A DNA stretch of 64,000 nucleotides from Mycolicibacterium nivoides (GCF_003855255.1 NZ_CP034072.1:4521208-4585207), one strand, 5' to 3'; counted from the first letter of the stretch, positions 1 through 10,720 are shown. Translations and numbers: made by a program. The notes: generated by a model from the letters alone, not told the origin.

Positions 1-279
1 GACGCGGGACGTCTTCAGGACGGCGAACCGTTCCTGGCCGGCACCGCGGTCAGCCCCGTGGTGCGCATGTCCGCAACCACGGCCACCGAACTCGGTGTGA
101 CACCGGGAGATCCGGTGACGGTGAGCACCGACCGCGGTGCTGTCACGCTGCCGCTCTCGATTGCCGAGATGCCCGACCGGGTGGTGTGGGTGCCCACCAA
201 TTCCCCGGGATCAGCGGTCCATCGCCAACTCGGGGTAACCGCCGGAGCACTGGTCTCGATCAGGCGGGCCGAGTCATGA
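1..279 (+). CDS. nuoG: NADH-quinone oxidoreductase subunit G, C-terminal end (partial)
   Basis: This is the last 92 codons of a gene that starts before the window. The reading frame is open from base 1 and ends at TGA 277-279, overlapping the nuoH ATG at 276. The sequence looks like the end of a molybdopterin-dinucleotide-binding domain: a segment around [15 protein letters not shown] followed by a [14 protein letters not shown] turn. NuoG is the large peripheral-arm subunit of complex I and carries several Fe-S clusters, none of which lie in this fragment. The assignment rests mostly on position immediately upstream of nuoH and on the domain character, since the cluster-binding part is outside the window. 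Confidence 0.9.
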   Translation, partial: DAGRLQDGEPFLAGTAVSPVVRMSATTATELGVTPGDPVTVSTDRGAVTLPLSIAEMPDRVVWVPTNSPGSAVHRQLGVTAGALVSIRRAES

Positions 280-1499
280 CCTACCCCGACCCCACCCTGT
301 TCGGTCACGACCCGTGGTGGCTGATCCTGGCCAAAGCGCTCGGGGTGTTCGTCTTCCTGCTCCTCACGGTGCTCTCCGCGATCCTGATCGAACGTAAGGT
401 GCTGGGCCGCATGCAGCTGCGGCCCGGCCCGAACCGGGTCGGCCCCTGGGGACTGCTGCAGTCATTGGCCGACGGCGTGAAACTCGCTCTCAAGGAGGGC
501 CTCACCCCCGCCGGCATCGACAGGCCCATCTATCTTCTGGCGCCGATCATCTCGGTGATCCCGGCGTTCATGGCGTTCGCGGTGATCCCGATGGGCGGCG
601 AGGTCTCGGTGTTCGGTCACCGCACCGCGCTGCAATTGACCGATCTCCCCGTGGCGGTGCTCTACATCCTCGCCGTCACCTCCATCGGGGTGTACGGCAT
701 CGTGTTGGCCGGCTGGGCGTCCGGATCCACCTATCCCCTGCTGGGTGGCCTGCGGTCGAGCGCCCAGGTGATCTCGTACGAGATCGCGATGGCCTTGTCG
801 TTCGCCGCGGTGTTCCTCTACGCGGGCACCATGTCCACCTCCGGCATCGTCGCGGCCCAGGATCGCACCTGGTACGTATTCCTGCTGCTGCCGTCGTTCG
901 TGGTGTATGTGACCTCGATGGTGGGCGAAACCAACCGGGCCCCTTTCGATCTGCCCGAGGCCGAGGGAGAACTGGTCGGCGGATTCCACACCGAGTACTC
1001 GTCACTCAAGTTCGCCATGTTCATGCTCGCCGAGTACGTGAACATGACCACGGTCTCCGCCCTGGCCACCACGATGTTCCTCGGCGGCTGGCATGCACCG
1101 TTCCCGTTCAACCTGATCGACGGCGCCAACAGCGGCTGGTGGCCGCTGCTGTGGTTCACCGCCAAGGTGTGGGCGTTCATGTTCCTGTACTTCTGGCTTC
1201 GGGCGACCCTGCCCCGGTTGCGTTACGACCAGTTCATGGCATTGGGCTGGAAGGTGCTCATCCCCGTGTCCCTGGTCTGGATCATGGTCGTCGCGGTCAC
1301 CCACAGCCTCCGCGAGCAGGGCTACCACAACTGGGCCACCGGCCTGGTGACCACTGCGGTGGTAGTCGTCGCGGTGCTGGCCGTCGCGCTGTGGAAGGCA
1401 CTGCGGGGCAGAACTGTTCAGCCGATACCGCAGCAGAGCACCGGGGCCTATCCGGTACCGCCGCTGCCGAACGCTGGGAAGGAGGCCGTCGATGCCTAA
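276..1499 (+). CDS. nuoH: NADH-quinone oxidoreductase subunit H
   Basis: 407-aa membrane subunit of complex I that links the peripheral arm to the proton-pumping arm and contributes to the quinone site. ATG 276 overlaps the nuoG stop (ATGA), which fixes the start at [11 protein letters not shown]. About eight or nine hydrophobic helices are visible. Conserved NuoH stretches include the N-terminal [19 protein letters not shown] and the loop [19 protein letters not shown]. The C-terminus has a hydrophilic, proline-rich tail (about residues 375-407) that is common in actinobacterial versions. The gene runs 8 nt into nuoI, so translation is probably coupled. Confidence 0.98.
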   Translation: MTYPDPTLFGHDPWWLILAKALGVFVFLLLTVLSAILIERKVLGRMQLRPGPNRVGPWGLLQSLADGVKLALKEGLTPAGIDRPIYLLAPIISVIPAFMAFAVIPMGGEVSVFGHRTALQLTDLPVAVLYILAVTSIGVYGIVLAGWASGSTYPLLGGLRSSAQVISYEIAMALSFAAVFLYAGTMSTSGIVAAQDRTWYVFLLLPSFVVYVTSMVGETNRAPFDLPEAEGELVGGFHTEYSSLKFAMFMLAEYVNMTTVSALATTMFLGGWHAPFPFNLIDGANSGWWPLLWFTAKVWAFMFLYFWLRATLPRLRYDQFMALGWKVLIPVSLVWIMVVAVTHSLREQGYHNWATGLVTTAVVVVAVLAVALWKALRGRTVQPIPQQSTGAYPVPPLPNAGKEAVDA

Positions 1500-2016
1500 A
1501 TTCCTCGACGCCCTGGCCGGATTCGCGGTCACGTTCAGTTCGATGTTCAAAAAGACACTCACCGAGCAGTATCCGGAGAAACCTGGTCCGGTGGCACCGC
1601 GCTATCACGGCCGCCATCAGCTCAACCGCTACCCCGACGGCCTTGAGAAGTGCATCGGCTGCGAGTTGTGCGCCTGGGCCTGCCCGGCCGACGCCATCTT
1701 CGTCGAAGGCGCCGACAACACTGACGCCGAACGGTTCTCGCCGGGTGAGCGCTACGGCCGGGTGTACCAGATCAACTACCTGCGCTGCATCGGTTGCGGA
1801 TTGTGCATCGAGGCATGCCCGACACGCGCCCTGACGATGACCAACCAGTACGAGATGGCCGACGACAACCGGGCGGATCTGATCTGGGGCAAGGACAAGC
1901 TGCTGGCCCCGCTGCAACCCGGCATGCAGGCGCCCCCGCATGACATGGCGCCGGGCAGCACCGACGACGACTACTACCTCGGCCGGATCAACCCCCTGAC
2001 CGAGGACGTCCAGTGA
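1492..2016 (+). CDS. nuoI: NADH-quinone oxidoreductase subunit I (2 x 4Fe-4S)
   Basis: 174-aa ferredoxin-like subunit that passes electrons through two 4Fe-4S clusters toward the quinone site. Both cluster motifs are complete: C54-x2-C57-x2-C60-x3-C64-P and C99-x2-C102-x2-C105-x3-C109-P. It starts at ATG 1492 inside the end of nuoH and ends at TGA 2014-2016, overlapping the nuoJ GTG. The tail after the second cluster is hydrophilic and acidic. I see no missing cofactor ligand. Confidence 0.98.
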   Translation: MPKFLDALAGFAVTFSSMFKKTLTEQYPEKPGPVAPRYHGRHQLNRYPDGLEKCIGCELCAWACPADAIFVEGADNTDAERFSPGERYGRVYQINYLRCIGCGLCIEACPTRALTMTNQYEMADDNRADLIWGKDKLLAPLQPGMQAPPHDMAPGSTDDDYYLGRINPLTEDVQ

Positions 2017-2762
2017 GCCCCGACGTCGTGCTACTCGCCGCGAGCACGTCGACGTCGGAGGCAGTTCTGTTCTGGATCCTCGGGATCGTCTCGGTGCTGG
2101 GCGCCATCGGAGTGGTAGCCGCGCCGAAAGCGGTGTACTCCGCGGTCTTCCTGGCCTGCACCATGATCTCGCTGGCAGTGCTGTATATCGCCCAGGGCGC
2201 CCAGTTCCTCGGGGTGGTCCAGGTGGTGGTCTACACCGGCGCGGTGATGATGCTGTTCCTTTTCGTGATGATGCTCATCGGAGTCGATCTGTCCGAATCC
2301 TTCGCGGAAACACTGCGCGGCCAACGTCTTGCGGCGCTCGCCGCCGGTACCGGATTCGGGATCCTGTTGATCGCCGGGATCGGCAACGTATCGGTCACCG
2401 GCTTCACCGGGCTGGCGCAGGCCAACAGCGGCGGCAATGTGGAGGGGCTCGCCGCGCTGATCTTCACCCGCTACCTGTGGGCGTTCGAACTGACCAGCAC
2501 ACTGCTGATCACCGCGGCGCTGGGCGCGATGGTGCTCGCACACCGGGAACGCGTCGAGCGCCGCAAGACCCAGCGCGAACTGGCCGTCGAACGGTTCCAG
2601 GCCGGAGGGCATCCGACCCCGCGGCCCAACCCCGGTGTCTACGCCCGCCACAACGCGGTCGACGTTCCGGCCCGGCTGCCCGACGGCTCCGACGCGGCGT
2701 CGTCGGTCAGCGCCATTCTGCCGCACCGCACGATGAGTAACTCGGCGAACGGGGAGGGGTGA
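2013..2762 (+). CDS. nuoJ: NADH-quinone oxidoreductase subunit J
   Basis: 249-aa membrane subunit of complex I. GTG 2013 overlaps the nuoI stop (GTGA). Five hydrophobic segments occupy roughly residues 15-190; the stretch [20 protein letters not shown] is the typical NuoJ third helix with the conserved VYTGA core. Residues after about 190 form a basic, hydrophilic cytoplasmic tail, longer than in E. coli but usual for actinobacteria. It sits between nuoI and nuoK and probably functions only in the assembled complex. Confidence 0.97.
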   Translation: MSPDVVLLAASTSTSEAVLFWILGIVSVLGAIGVVAAPKAVYSAVFLACTMISLAVLYIAQGAQFLGVVQVVVYTGAVMMLFLFVMMLIGVDLSESFAETLRGQRLAALAAGTGFGILLIAGIGNVSVTGFTGLAQANSGGNVEGLAALIFTRYLWAFELTSTLLITAALGAMVLAHRERVERRKTQRELAVERFQAGGHPTPRPNPGVYARHNAVDVPARLPDGSDAASSVSAILPHRTMSNSANGEG

Positions 2763-2766
2763 TGCC

Positions 2767-3066
2767 GTGAATCCCGACAACTATCTGTACCTGTCGGCGT
2801 TGTTGTTCACCATCGGCGCGTCAGGAGTGCTGTTGCGACGCAATGCCATCGTGATGTTCATGTGCGTCGAACTCATGCTCAACGCCGCCAATCTGGCGTT
2901 CGTGGCGTTCTCCCGCATGCACGGTCAGCTCGACGGCCAGGTGGTGGCGTTCTTCACCATGGTGGTTGCCGCCTGCGAGGTGGTGGTGGGCCTGGCGATC
3001 ATCATGACGATTTTCCGCACCCGCCGTTCGGCCTCGGTCGACGACGCCAGCCTGCTGAGGCACTAA
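2767..3066 (+). CDS. nuoK: NADH-quinone oxidoreductase subunit K
   Basis: 99-aa subunit with three membrane helices, the normal length for NuoK. The start is GTG 2767; the ATG 5 bases earlier runs directly into a stop, so GTG is the only sensible choice. Buried glutamates used in proton transfer are present in [14 protein letters not shown] and in the last helix ([12 protein letters not shown]). It begins 4 nt after the nuoJ stop and ends 7 nt before nuoL. Confidence 0.97.
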   Translation: MNPDNYLYLSALLFTIGASGVLLRRNAIVMFMCVELMLNAANLAFVAFSRMHGQLDGQVVAFFTMVVAACEVVVGLAIIMTIFRTRRSASVDDASLLRH

Positions 3067-3073
3067 GGGCGAC

Positions 3074-4954
3074 ATGACGATTCCCATATGGCTCGTGATC
3101 GCCCTTCCCGCCGCCGGAGCCGTTGTGCTGTTGTTGAGCGGCCGACGTTCCGATCGGTGGGGACATCTGCTGGGTTGCGCTACGGCGCTGGGCGCGTTCG
3201 TACTCGGGGCAGTGCTGTTCGCCCAGATGCTGGGCCGCGACGGCGAGCACCGTGCGGTCGGCGAATCCCTGTTCTCCTGGGTGCCGGTGGCCGGCCTGCA
3301 GGTCGATTTCGGATTGCAGCTCGATCAGCTGTCGGTGTGCTTCGTGCTGCTGATCACCGGCGTCGGGTCCCTGATCCACATCTATTCGATCGGGTACATG
3401 GCCGAAGATCCTGATCGGCGGCGGTTTTTCGCATACCTGAATCTGTTCTTGGCAGCCATGCTGCTGCTCGTCCTCGCGGACAACTACCTCGGCCTGTACG
3501 CCGGGTGGGAAGGCGTGGGCCTGGCCTCATATCTGCTGATCGGGTTCTGGTCGCACAAGCCCTCGGCCGCCGCCGCGGCCAAGAAGGCGTTCGTCGTCAA
3601 CCGCGTCGGCGACATGGGACTGGCCATCGCGCTGATGATCATGTTCGCCACCATCGGGTCGATCTCGTTCGCCGGGGTCTTCAGCGCCGCACCGTCATTG
3701 AGCGAGTCCACGCTCACCGCGATGGGACTGCTGCTGTTGTTGGGTGCCTGCGGCAAATCAGCCCAGGTGCCGCTACAGTCCTGGCTCGGAGACGCGATGG
3801 AGGGCCCGACCCCGGTTTCGGCGCTCATCCACGCCGCCACCATGGTCACCGCAGGCGTCTACCTAATCGTGCGGTCCGGGCCGATCTTCGATCTGGCCCC
3901 GGGCGCCCAGACCGGTGTGGTCATCGTCGGCGCCGTCACGCTGCTGTTCGGTGCGATCGTCGGCTGCGCCAAGGACGACATCAAGAAGGCCCTGGCCGCG
4001 TCCACGATGAGCCAGATCGGCTACATGGTGTTGGCCGCCGGGCTCGGACCGGCCGGTTACGCGTTCGCGATCATGCACCTGCTCACCCACGGCTTCTTCA
4101 AGGCCGGTCTGTTCCTGGGCGCCGGGTCGGTGATGCACGCCATGGACGACGAGGTGAACATGCGCCGCTACGGCGGGCTGCGCAAGCTCCTGCCGATCAC
4201 GTTCGCCACCTTCGGGCTCGGCTACCTGGCCATCATCGGGGTACCGCCGCTGGCGGGCTTCTTCTCGAAAGACAGCATCATCGAGGCGGCGCTGGGTGCC
4301 GAGGGCATCCGGGGCGTGATCCTCGGCGGGGCAGCAATTCTCGGCGCCGGGATCACCGCGTTCTACATGACCCGGGTGATGCTGATGACCTTCTTCGGCG
4401 AGCCGCGCTGGGATGAACAGGCACATCCGCACGAGGCCCCGGCCGTGATGACCTGGCCGATGATCCTGCTCGCGGTCGGCTCGGTGGTCTCCGGCGGTGC
4501 GCTGGCCGTCGGCGGCACGCTGTCGCATTGGCTCGAGCCGGTGGTCGGCGCTCACGAGGCGCACCACGCGATCCCGGCGTGGGTGGTCACGGTGATGGTG
4601 CTCGCGGTCGTCGCGGTCGGCATCGCGGTGGCCTACCGGATGTACGCGCGGCGGCCGGTCCCGGCCGAGGTGCCCGGCGGGTCTGCGCTGACGGTGGCCG
4701 CGCGCCGCGATCTGTACGGCGACGCATTCAACGAGGCGGTGTTCATGCGAGGCGGCCAGACCCTCACCGAGGCGCTGGTCGCCGTCGACGACAAGGTGGT
4801 CGACGGCACCGCCGGCGGGCTGGCCGCACTGGTGAGCCGAACGTCGAATGGACTGCGCCAGTTGCAGACCGGCTTCGCCCGGTCCTACGCGTTGTCCATG
4901 CTCACCGGGGCGGCTCTGGTGGTGGCGACGATCCTGGCGGTGCGACTGTGGTGA
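3074..4954 (+). CDS. nuoL: NADH-quinone oxidoreductase subunit L (antiporter-like)
   Basis: 626-aa proton-pumping subunit of the Mrp-antiporter family with the long lateral helix at the C-terminus. The signature [19 protein letters not shown] followed by [18 protein letters not shown] is intact, and lysines expected in the channel (for example [19 protein letters not shown]) are present. ATG 3074 follows nuoK by 7 nt and the stop overlaps the nuoM GTG at 4951. Length is close to the recalled M. tuberculosis protein. No irregularity was noticed. Confidence 0.98.
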   Translation: MTIPIWLVIALPAAGAVVLLLSGRRSDRWGHLLGCATALGAFVLGAVLFAQMLGRDGEHRAVGESLFSWVPVAGLQVDFGLQLDQLSVCFVLLITGVGSLIHIYSIGYMAEDPDRRRFFAYLNLFLAAMLLLVLADNYLGLYAGWEGVGLASYLLIGFWSHKPSAAAAAKKAFVVNRVGDMGLAIALMIMFATIGSISFAGVFSAAPSLSESTLTAMGLLLLLGACGKSAQVPLQSWLGDAMEGPTPVSALIHAATMVTAGVYLIVRSGPIFDLAPGAQTGVVIVGAVTLLFGAIVGCAKDDIKKALAASTMSQIGYMVLAAGLGPAGYAFAIMHLLTHGFFKAGLFLGAGSVMHAMDDEVNMRRYGGLRKLLPITFATFGLGYLAIIGVPPLAGFFSKDSIIEAALGAEGIRGVILGGAAILGAGITAFYMTRVMLMTFFGEPRWDEQAHPHEAPAVMTWPMILLAVGSVVSGGALAVGGTLSHWLEPVVGAHEAHHAIPAWVVTVMVLAVVAVGIAVAYRMYARRPVPAEVPGGSALTVAARRDLYGDAFNEAVFMRGGQTLTEALVAVDDKVVDGTAGGLAALVSRTSNGLRQLQTGFARSYALSMLTGAALVVATILAVRLW

Positions 4955-6552
4955 GCACATTTCCGTGGCTGACGGCGCTGTGGGCGCTCCCGACGGTGGG
5001 GGCCGCGGTGGTGATGCTGCTGCCGGCCGCGCAACGGACACTGGCGAAATGGCTGGCACTGGCGATCTCGCTGGCAGCACTTGGCCTGGCGGGCGTGATC
5101 GCCGTCGGCTTCGATCCGGCCGGCGAGCAGTATCAGTTCGTCGAATCCCACCGCTGGATCCCGTCGTTCGGTACCGGTTACATCCTCGGGGTCGACGGGA
5201 TCGCCCTGGCCCTGGTCGTTCTCACGGCGGTGCTGCTGCCGCTGCTGATCATCGCGGGCTGGAACGATGCTGCCCGCCAGACCGGGCTGGGCGGCCGGGG
5301 CGTGCAGGCCTACCTGGCGCTGACCCTGGCCGTCGAGGGCATGGTGTTCATGTCTCTGGTGGCTCTGGACATCCTGCTGTTCTACGTGTTCTTTGAAGCC
5401 ATGCTGATCCCGATGTACTTCCTGATCGGCGGGTTTGGCGGACACCGAGCTCAAGCTTCCAAAGCAGCGGTGAAGTTCCTGCTGTACAACCTTTTCGGTG
5501 GCCTGGTCATGCTGGCCGCGGTGATCGGCCTGTACGTGGTCACCGCGGGCAGCGACGCATTCGCATCGGGCACCTTTGATTTCCGGGCCATCGTCACGGC
5601 GGTCTCCTCGGGCGAGTTCGTGATCAACCCCGCGGTGGCGAACTTCTTGTTCCTGGGTTTCATGTTCGCGTTCGCGGTCAAGGCACCGCTGTGGCCGTTC
5701 CACCGTTGGCTGCCCGACGCCGCGGTCCAGGCGACCCCGGCCAGTGCGGTGCTGATGATGGCTATCATGGACAAGGTCGGCACCTTCGGCATGCTGCGCT
5801 ACTGCCTGCCGCTGTTTCCCGATGCCTCAACCTATTTCCGTCCGCTGGTCATCACCCTCGCGGTGATCGGCATCATCTACGGTGCCGTCCTCGCGATCGG
5901 TCAGACCGATGTGATGCGCCTGATCGCCTACACCTCGATTTCGCACTTCGGTTTCATCATTCTCGGCATCTTCGTGATGACCAGTCAGGGCCAGGCCGGG
6001 TCGACGCTATACATGATCAATCACGGGATCTCCACGGCCGCACTGTTCCTGATCGCCGGGTTCCTGGTGTCGCGACGCGGCTCCCGCTTGATCGACGCCT
6101 ACGGCGGCGTGCAGAAGGTCGCCCCGGTGCTCGCCGGAACGTTCCTGGTGGCCGGCCTGGCGACGTTGTCGCTGCCGGGTCTGGCGCCCTTCATCAGTGA
6201 ATTCCTGGTTCTCATCGGCACATTCACGCGCTACCCGGTGGTCGCGGTGTTCGCCGCCACCGCGCTGGTGTTGTCCGCGGTGTACATCCTGTGGATGTAC
6301 CAGCGGATGATGACGGGTCCGGTCCGCGACGGACTACTCGACGGTGACGACGGTGTGCGTGGCTTACATGATTTGGTGCCACGCGAACTCGTCGTCGTGG
6401 CACCGTTGATCGCGCTGCTACTGGTGTTGGGCATCTATCCCAAACCCGCGCTGGACGTGATCAATCCGGCCGTGCAGCACACCTTGACCACCATCGGACA
6501 GAGCGATCCGGTACCGAGCGCACCACCGACCATCGCCGAGGGGGGCCGCTGA
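4951..6552 (+). CDS. nuoM: NADH-quinone oxidoreductase subunit M (antiporter-like)
   Basis: 533-aa antiporter-like membrane subunit. The start is GTG 4951, giving [11 protein letters not shown], overlapping the nuoL stop by 4 nt; the frame is open further upstream but that part is nuoL sequence in another frame. The family core [19 protein letters not shown] with [19 protein letters not shown] is intact, as is the conserved glutamate helix [17 protein letters not shown]. About 14 hydrophobic helices are expected. It is followed 2 nt later by nuoN. Confidence 0.97.
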   Translation: MSTFPWLTALWALPTVGAAVVMLLPAAQRTLAKWLALAISLAALGLAGVIAVGFDPAGEQYQFVESHRWIPSFGTGYILGVDGIALALVVLTAVLLPLLIIAGWNDAARQTGLGGRGVQAYLALTLAVEGMVFMSLVALDILLFYVFFEAMLIPMYFLIGGFGGHRAQASKAAVKFLLYNLFGGLVMLAAVIGLYVVTAGSDAFASGTFDFRAIVTAVSSGEFVINPAVANFLFLGFMFAFAVKAPLWPFHRWLPDAAVQATPASAVLMMAIMDKVGTFGMLRYCLPLFPDASTYFRPLVITLAVIGIIYGAVLAIGQTDVMRLIAYTSISHFGFIILGIFVMTSQGQAGSTLYMINHGISTAALFLIAGFLVSRRGSRLIDAYGGVQKVAPVLAGTFLVAGLATLSLPGLAPFISEFLVLIGTFTRYPVVAVFAATALVLSAVYILWMYQRMMTGPVRDGLLDGDDGVRGLHDLVPRELVVVAPLIALLLVLGIYPKPALDVINPAVQHTLTTIGQSDPVPSAPPTIAEGGR

Positions 6553-6554
6553 TC

Positions 6555-8120
6555 ATGGTGACGCCGAGCATCGAGTACGGCCTGCTCTCCCCCATGCTGA
6601 TCGTGTTCGGGATCGGGGTGGCCGGTGTGCTGGTCGAGGCCTTCCTGCCCCGTGCGGCCCGGTATCGGGTACAGGTCACCCTTGCGCTGGGTGGTTTGGT
6701 GGCCGCAGTGGTGGCGGTCGCGCTGCTGGCCCGCGAGCTGCACGGCACCCCCGGCAGGCCCGCGGTACTGGGCTCGGTGGTGCTCGATGCCCCGGCGTTG
6801 TTCTTGCAGGGCACCATCGCCCTGGTCGGCATACTGGGCATCCTGCTCATCGCCGAACGCCAGCCTGCCTCAGAGACTTCCGGCGATCCCCGCGGTCTGG
6901 ACGGCTTCGCACCGCAGGCGTCCGCGGTACCGGGAAGTGTGGCCGAGAAGCTGGCTACGAAGACCGGCGTGATGCAAACCGAAGTCTTTCCGCTGACCAT
7001 GTTCGCCATCGGCGGCATGCTGCTGTTCCCGGCCGCCGACGATCTGCTGACCATGTTCATCGCGCTGGAAGTGCTGTCTCTGCCGCTGTATCTGCTGTGC
7101 GGGCTGGCCCGCCGCCGCCGACTGCTGTCGCAGGAAGCGTCGCTGAAATACTTCCTGCTGGGCGCATTCTCGTCGGCGTTCTTCCTGTACGGCGCGGCCA
7201 TGCTGTACGGCTACGCCGGGACGCTGGACCTGAACGGCATCGCCAACGCCGTTGTCACCAAGGCACCCAACACCCCGCTCGCGCTGATCGGTATCGCCCT
7301 GCTGCTGGTCGGGGTGTTGTTCAAAGTCGGTGCTGTTCCCTTCCATTCATGGATCCCCGACGTGTACCAGGGTGCCCCCACCGCGATCACCGCGTTCATG
7401 GCCGCGGCCACCAAGATCGCCGCGTTCGGCGCCATGCTGCGGATCTTCTACGTCGCGGTACCGCAGTTGCGCGACGATTGGCGGCCGGTCCTGTGGGCGA
7501 TCGCGATCCTGACCATGGTGGTCGGCACCATCACAGCCGTCACCCAGACCGACGTCAAACGCATGCTGGCCTACTCCGCGGTCGCACACTCGGGTTTCAT
7601 CCTCACCGGTGTGATCGCCGCCAACCCTTCCGGGGTGTCCGCGACGCTGTTCTATCTCTTCGCGTACGGCTTCAGCACGTTGGGGGCATTCGCGGTCGTC
7701 GGTCTGGTCCGCAATGCCACCGGCGAGGAGGCCACCGGGATGGCCCAGTGGGCCGGGCTGGGTCGACGCTATCCGATTGTCGGCGTGGTGTTTTCGCTGT
7801 TCCTGCTGGCGTTCGCCGGGATTCCGCTGACGAGCGGGTTCGTCAGCAAGTTCGCGGTGTTCAAGGCCGCGGGTGAAGGTGGGGCGATCCCGTTGGTCAT
7901 CGTCGGCGTCATCGCCAGTGCTGTGGCGGCGTACTTCTACGTGCGCGTGATCGTGCTGATGTTCTTCACCGATCCACCCGACGACGCACCCGAGGTGGTC
8001 GTCCCCAGCGGGCTCACCACCGCCGTCGTCACCGTCACCGCGGCCATCACGTTCGCGCTCGGTGCATTGCCCCAGCCGCTGCTCGATCTGGCCAACAACG
8101 CCGAGACCTTCCTGCGCTGA
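6555..8120 (+). CDS. nuoN: NADH-quinone oxidoreductase subunit N (antiporter-like)
   Basis: 521-aa final subunit of the nuo operon. The core FKVGAVPFHSWIPDVYQGAP and the downstream TKIAAF lysine helix are intact. A hydrophilic insertion of about 40 residues (roughly 95-135, rich in Ala/Gly/Asp) separates two early helices; recalled actinobacterial NuoN proteins carry a similar insert. ATG 6555 follows nuoM by 2 nt. The operon seems to end here: the next feature is a hairpin, then an unrelated crotonase gene. Confidence 0.97.
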   Translation: MVTPSIEYGLLSPMLIVFGIGVAGVLVEAFLPRAARYRVQVTLALGGLVAAVVAVALLARELHGTPGRPAVLGSVVLDAPALFLQGTIALVGILGILLIAERQPASETSGDPRGLDGFAPQASAVPGSVAEKLATKTGVMQTEVFPLTMFAIGGMLLFPAADDLLTMFIALEVLSLPLYLLCGLARRRRLLSQEASLKYFLLGAFSSAFFLYGAAMLYGYAGTLDLNGIANAVVTKAPNTPLALIGIALLLVGVLFKVGAVPFHSWIPDVYQGAPTAITAFMAAATKIAAFGAMLRIFYVAVPQLRDDWRPVLWAIAILTMVVGTITAVTQTDVKRMLAYSAVAHSGFILTGVIAANPSGVSATLFYLFAYGFSTLGAFAVVGLVRNATGEEATGMAQWAGLGRRYPIVGVVFSLFLLAFAGIPLTSGFVSKFAVFKAAGEGGAIPLVIVGVIASAVAAYFYVRVIVLMFFTDPPDDAPEVVVPSGLTTAVVTVTAAITFALGALPQPLLDLANNAETFLR

Positions 8121-8126
8121 GCACGT

Positions 8127-8192
8127 CGCGCGAGCAGACACATATGTACCCGACACGCCCGGAAATCAGGGACATTTGCGTCTGCTCGCGCG
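8127..8192. repeat. Imperfect inverted repeat/hairpin downstream of nuoN (family member 1)
   Basis: Arms 8127-8151 and 8168-8192 are 25 bp with four mismatches around a 16-nt loop; the outer 13 bp (CGCGCGAGCAGAC) pair perfectly. It lies 6 nt after the nuoN stop and 9 nt before the next ATG, so it can act as a terminator-like structure for nuo and could also mask the ribosome site of the crotonase gene. There is no T-run. Two related hairpins occur at 17977-18034 and 47464-47521, sharing the GAGCAGAC/GAGCGACC-type arm and a GTAC-containing inner part. Confidence 0.7.
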
Positions 8193-8201
8193 GGGAAAAC
8201 G

Positions 8202-8969
8202 ATGACGACCGTCCTGACAGCTGACCACGGCGCGGTCCGGGTCCTCACCCTCCATCGCCCAGAGGCGCGGAACGCTTTGGGCAGTGAGTTGATCGAGGAG
8301 CTCTACCACGCCCTGGACGACGCCGATGCAGACGAGACGGTGCGAGTCATCGTGCTCACCGGGACCGACCCCGCGTTCTGCGCCGGTGTCGACCTCAAAC
8401 AGGCTCAGACGCTGGGCATGGAGTATTTCGCGAAGTTCCGGTCCCACAACTGCATCACCAAGACCGGCGAGCTCCGCACCCCGATCATCGGGGCGATCAA
8501 CGGCGCGACGTTCACCGGCGGGCTGGAGATGGCCCTGGGTTGCGACTTCCTGATCGCCTCTGAACGCGCGGTGTTCGCCGACACCCACGCCCGGGTCGGG
8601 ATACTGCCCGGTGGTGGGATGACGGCACGGCTCCCTCATGTTGTCGGCGCCGCGATGGCCCGCCGGCTCTCGATGACCGGAGAAGTCGTCGACGCCGCCC
8701 GCGCCGAACGCCTGGGTCTGGTCACCGAGGTGGTACCACACGGGCGGTTACTGGACCGGGCGCTGGAGTTGGCCGGTCAGATCGCCGAGGTTCCGGGCCC
8801 GACCATGGCCGGCCTCAAGGAGATCTACGCACGCGGCAGCGATCCCCTCATCAGGCCGGCACTCGCCGCCGAGCAGGCCATCGCCGGTGCGCAGACGCGC
8901 GACTTCGACGGCCTCGGCGAGCGTTATCGCGCTGTGGCCCAACGGAACCGAGGGCAGATCGACGACTAG
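8202..8969 (+). CDS. Enoyl-CoA hydratase/isomerase (crotonase) family protein
   Basis: 255-aa crotonase-fold protein acting on an acyl-CoA thioester. The two oxyanion-hole segments are present: AFCAGVDL (59-65) and NGATFTGGLEMAL (100-112), the latter with Glu109 at the position of crotonase Glu144. At the Glu164 position the alignment gives His129 (FADTHARVG instead of FGQPEILLG), so classical hydratase chemistry is doubtful and an isomerase or other crotonase reaction is possible. ATG 8202 lies 9 nt beyond a hairpin arm. Its stop overlaps that of the convergent ADH by 3 bases. Which EchA paralogue this is cannot be said from the sequence alone. Confidence 0.9.
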   Translation: MTTVLTADHGAVRVLTLHRPEARNALGSELIEELYHALDDADADETVRVIVLTGTDPAFCAGVDLKQAQTLGMEYFAKFRSHNCITKTGELRTPIIGAINGATFTGGLEMALGCDFLIASERAVFADTHARVGILPGGGMTARLPHVVGAAMARRLSMTGEVVDAARAERLGLVTEVVPHGRLLDRALELAGQIAEVPGPTMAGLKEIYARGSDPLIRPALAAEQAIAGAQTRDFDGLGERYRAVAQRNRGQIDD

Positions 8970-10012
8970 CCCGCCCGAGCGGGTTCGATGATCGTCATTC
9001 CCGGCCCCGTGGGTGCATCCATGGCGGCCATCGCCGCACCCGCGTCGTCCAGCCCGACCCGCCGGGTGACCAACAACTCCGGCTGCAGCGCGCCGGACGC
9101 GAGAAGGTCGAGCATCGCCGGATAGTCGACGGCGGGCATACCGTGCGACCCGAGGATTGAGAGTTCCTGGGCGATCACCCGGTCCATCGGGAAGGCGGTC
9201 TGCGCCGCGTCACCCAGCAGCAGCCCCACCTGGACATGCCGGCCCCGGCGGCGCAGCGCGCAGACAGAGGCTGCCGCGACGGCGGGATGGCCGATGGCAT
9301 CCACCCCGATGTGCACACCGCCTCCGGTCCTTTGAACGACTTCGGCTGCGACATCGGGGATCTCGGTACCGTTGATCAGCTCGTCGGCTCCGAGGCGACC
9401 GGCGGTGGCGAGCGCCTGCGCGTCGCGGTCGACGGCAACAACCCTGGCACCGAACGCTTTCGCGATCATCACCGCCGACAGGCCCACTCCTCCGCACCCG
9501 TGAACCGCCACCCATTGGCCGGGCCGCACCCCGCCGTGGGTGACCACGGCTCGGAACGACGTCGCGAAGCGGCACCCGAGCGACGCCGCCGCGACGAACG
9601 AGACGCTGTCGGGCAGCCGCACGAGGTTGGCCTGGGCCCGCGGCACCGCGACCCGTTGCGCGAACGAGCCCGGCAGGGTGAACCCGGGCTGCAGCTGGTT
9701 CGGGCAGACCTGGGCATCACCGGCCGCGCAGAATTCGCAGTGCCCACAGCCCAGGACGAAGGGTGCGGTCACCCGGTCACCCGCCTGCCAGCCCGATACG
9801 CCAGGACCGACCGCCACGATGGTTCCGGCGAATTCATGCCCGGGGATGATCGGCAGGGCTACCGGATCATGCCCTCGCCAGGCGTGCCAGTCAGACCGGC
9901 ACACACCGGTGGCCGCGACCTCGACGACCACTCCGTCGTCGGGACATTCGGCGTCGTCCATCTCGACCACCCCGGGCAGCACACCGACCTGGGAATACAT
10001 CACAGCACGCAC
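8966..10012 (-). CDS. Zinc-dependent alcohol dehydrogenase, MDR family
   Basis: 348-aa medium-chain dehydrogenase/reductase. Catalytic zinc ligands C38, H59-E60 and the structural zinc cysteines C89, C92, C95, C103 are all visible; the nucleotide-binding GxGxxG lies in HGCGGVGLSA. I chose GTG 10012 (MRAVMYSQVG), matching the usual MRAV-type N-terminus; the frame is open upstream but reads into the preceding gene. It is the last gene of a minus-strand run starting with the MHS transporter at 13830 and follows the PIG-L gene by 31 nt, so it probably oxidises an alcohol released in that pathway. The substrate is unknown. Confidence 0.9.
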   Translation of the reverse strand: MRAVMYSQVGVLPGVVEMDDAECPDDGVVVEVAATGVCRSDWHAWRGHDPVALPIIPGHEFAGTIVAVGPGVSGWQAGDRVTAPFVLGCGHCEFCAAGDAQVCPNQLQPGFTLPGSFAQRVAVPRAQANLVRLPDSVSFVAAASLGCRFATSFRAVVTHGGVRPGQWVAVHGCGGVGLSAVMIAKAFGARVVAVDRDAQALATAGRLGADELINGTEIPDVAAEVVQRTGGGVHIGVDAIGHPAVAAASVCALRRRGRHVQVGLLLGDAAQTAFPMDRVIAQELSILGSHGMPAVDYPAMLDLLASGALQPELLVTRRVGLDDAGAAMAAMDAPTGPGMTIIEPARAG

Positions 10013-10043
10013 AGCTGTGATCGTAGGCCGCCGCCCGCCAGGC

Positions 10044-10718
10044 TCAGCGATGCCGCTTGACGATGAAGCCGACGGTTCGCGCGCCGAGTCCCGGTAGTGC
10101 CGGTGTCGACATCTCCACCTGCCGGCGGGCCTGTTCGACGACGGGTGTCTCCGGGTCGAGCACCGACAGGTAAACCTCGTGAGCAGCAAGGGAATTCACT
10201 GCCACATCGGTATAGCCGTCGACCACCTCGCAGTGCGTCGGGTCCGGCCCGTTCTCGAAGAGCCAGGTGGGCGCATCGGCCAGACCGTCGTAGGCAGCCG
10301 CGACCGCGTGGGCGAACTCGACGTGATCACGCTGGTTCGGCGCACCGGGCGCCCACGCCGGACCGCTGTAGATGGTGATCACCACATCGGGCCGAAGCGC
10401 GACGATGGCCTCCGCGATCTTCGCGCGCAGCTCAGGGGTATCGCGGATGTTGCTGTCCGGAAAGTCCCAGAACGCCACGTCGTCGACCCCGACGATGGCG
10501 GCCGACCGACGCTGTTCCCCCTCCCGCAGCGGCCCGGCCTGCTCCGGAGGCATGCCGGCGATACCGACCTCGCCCCGTGACGCGAGCGCGTAGTGCACGG
10601 TCTTGCCCGCGGCGGTCCACTTCGCGACCGCCGCGCCGACCCCGTACTCGGGGTCATCCGGGTGCGGCACCAACACCAGCGCGGTCTGCCAATCGGCGGG
10701 AAAAGGTCGCACCGCCAC
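10044..10718 (-). CDS. PIG-L family (LmbE/MshB/Mca-like) deacetylase
   Basis: 224-aa zinc-dependent deacetylase of the PIG-L family, whose known members remove acetyl groups from GlcNAc-type substrates (MshB) or cleave mycothiol conjugates (Mca). The metal-binding motif H19-P-D21-D22 is present (PHPDDPEY rather than the usual AHPDDE), and the third ligand is probably H132 in NQRDHVEF. Two in-frame GTGs compete for the start (10718 and 10712); 10718 leaves 2 nt after the upstream stop. Long open sequence further upstream is the neighbour's other frame. It sits between an NTF2-like protein and an ADH. Mca/MshB identity is unlikely because length and context differ. Confidence 0.88.
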   Translation of the reverse strand: MAVRPFPADWQTALVLVPHPDDPEYGVGAAVAKWTAAGKTVHYALASRGEVGIAGMPPEQAGPLREGEQRRSAAIVGVDDVAFWDFPDSNIRDTPELRAKIAEAIVALRPDVVITIYSGPAWAPGAPNQRDHVEFAHAVAAAYDGLADAPTWLFENGPDPTHCEVVDGYTDVAVNSLAAHEVYLSVLDPETPVVEQARRQVEMSTPALPGLGARTVGFIVKRHR

Positions 10719-10720
10719 CG

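Noticed and set aside
3863..5080. Minus-strand open frame of 405 codons across nuoL
   Set aside because: It is fully antisense to nuoL and rich in Arg/Asp/His/Gln without motifs.
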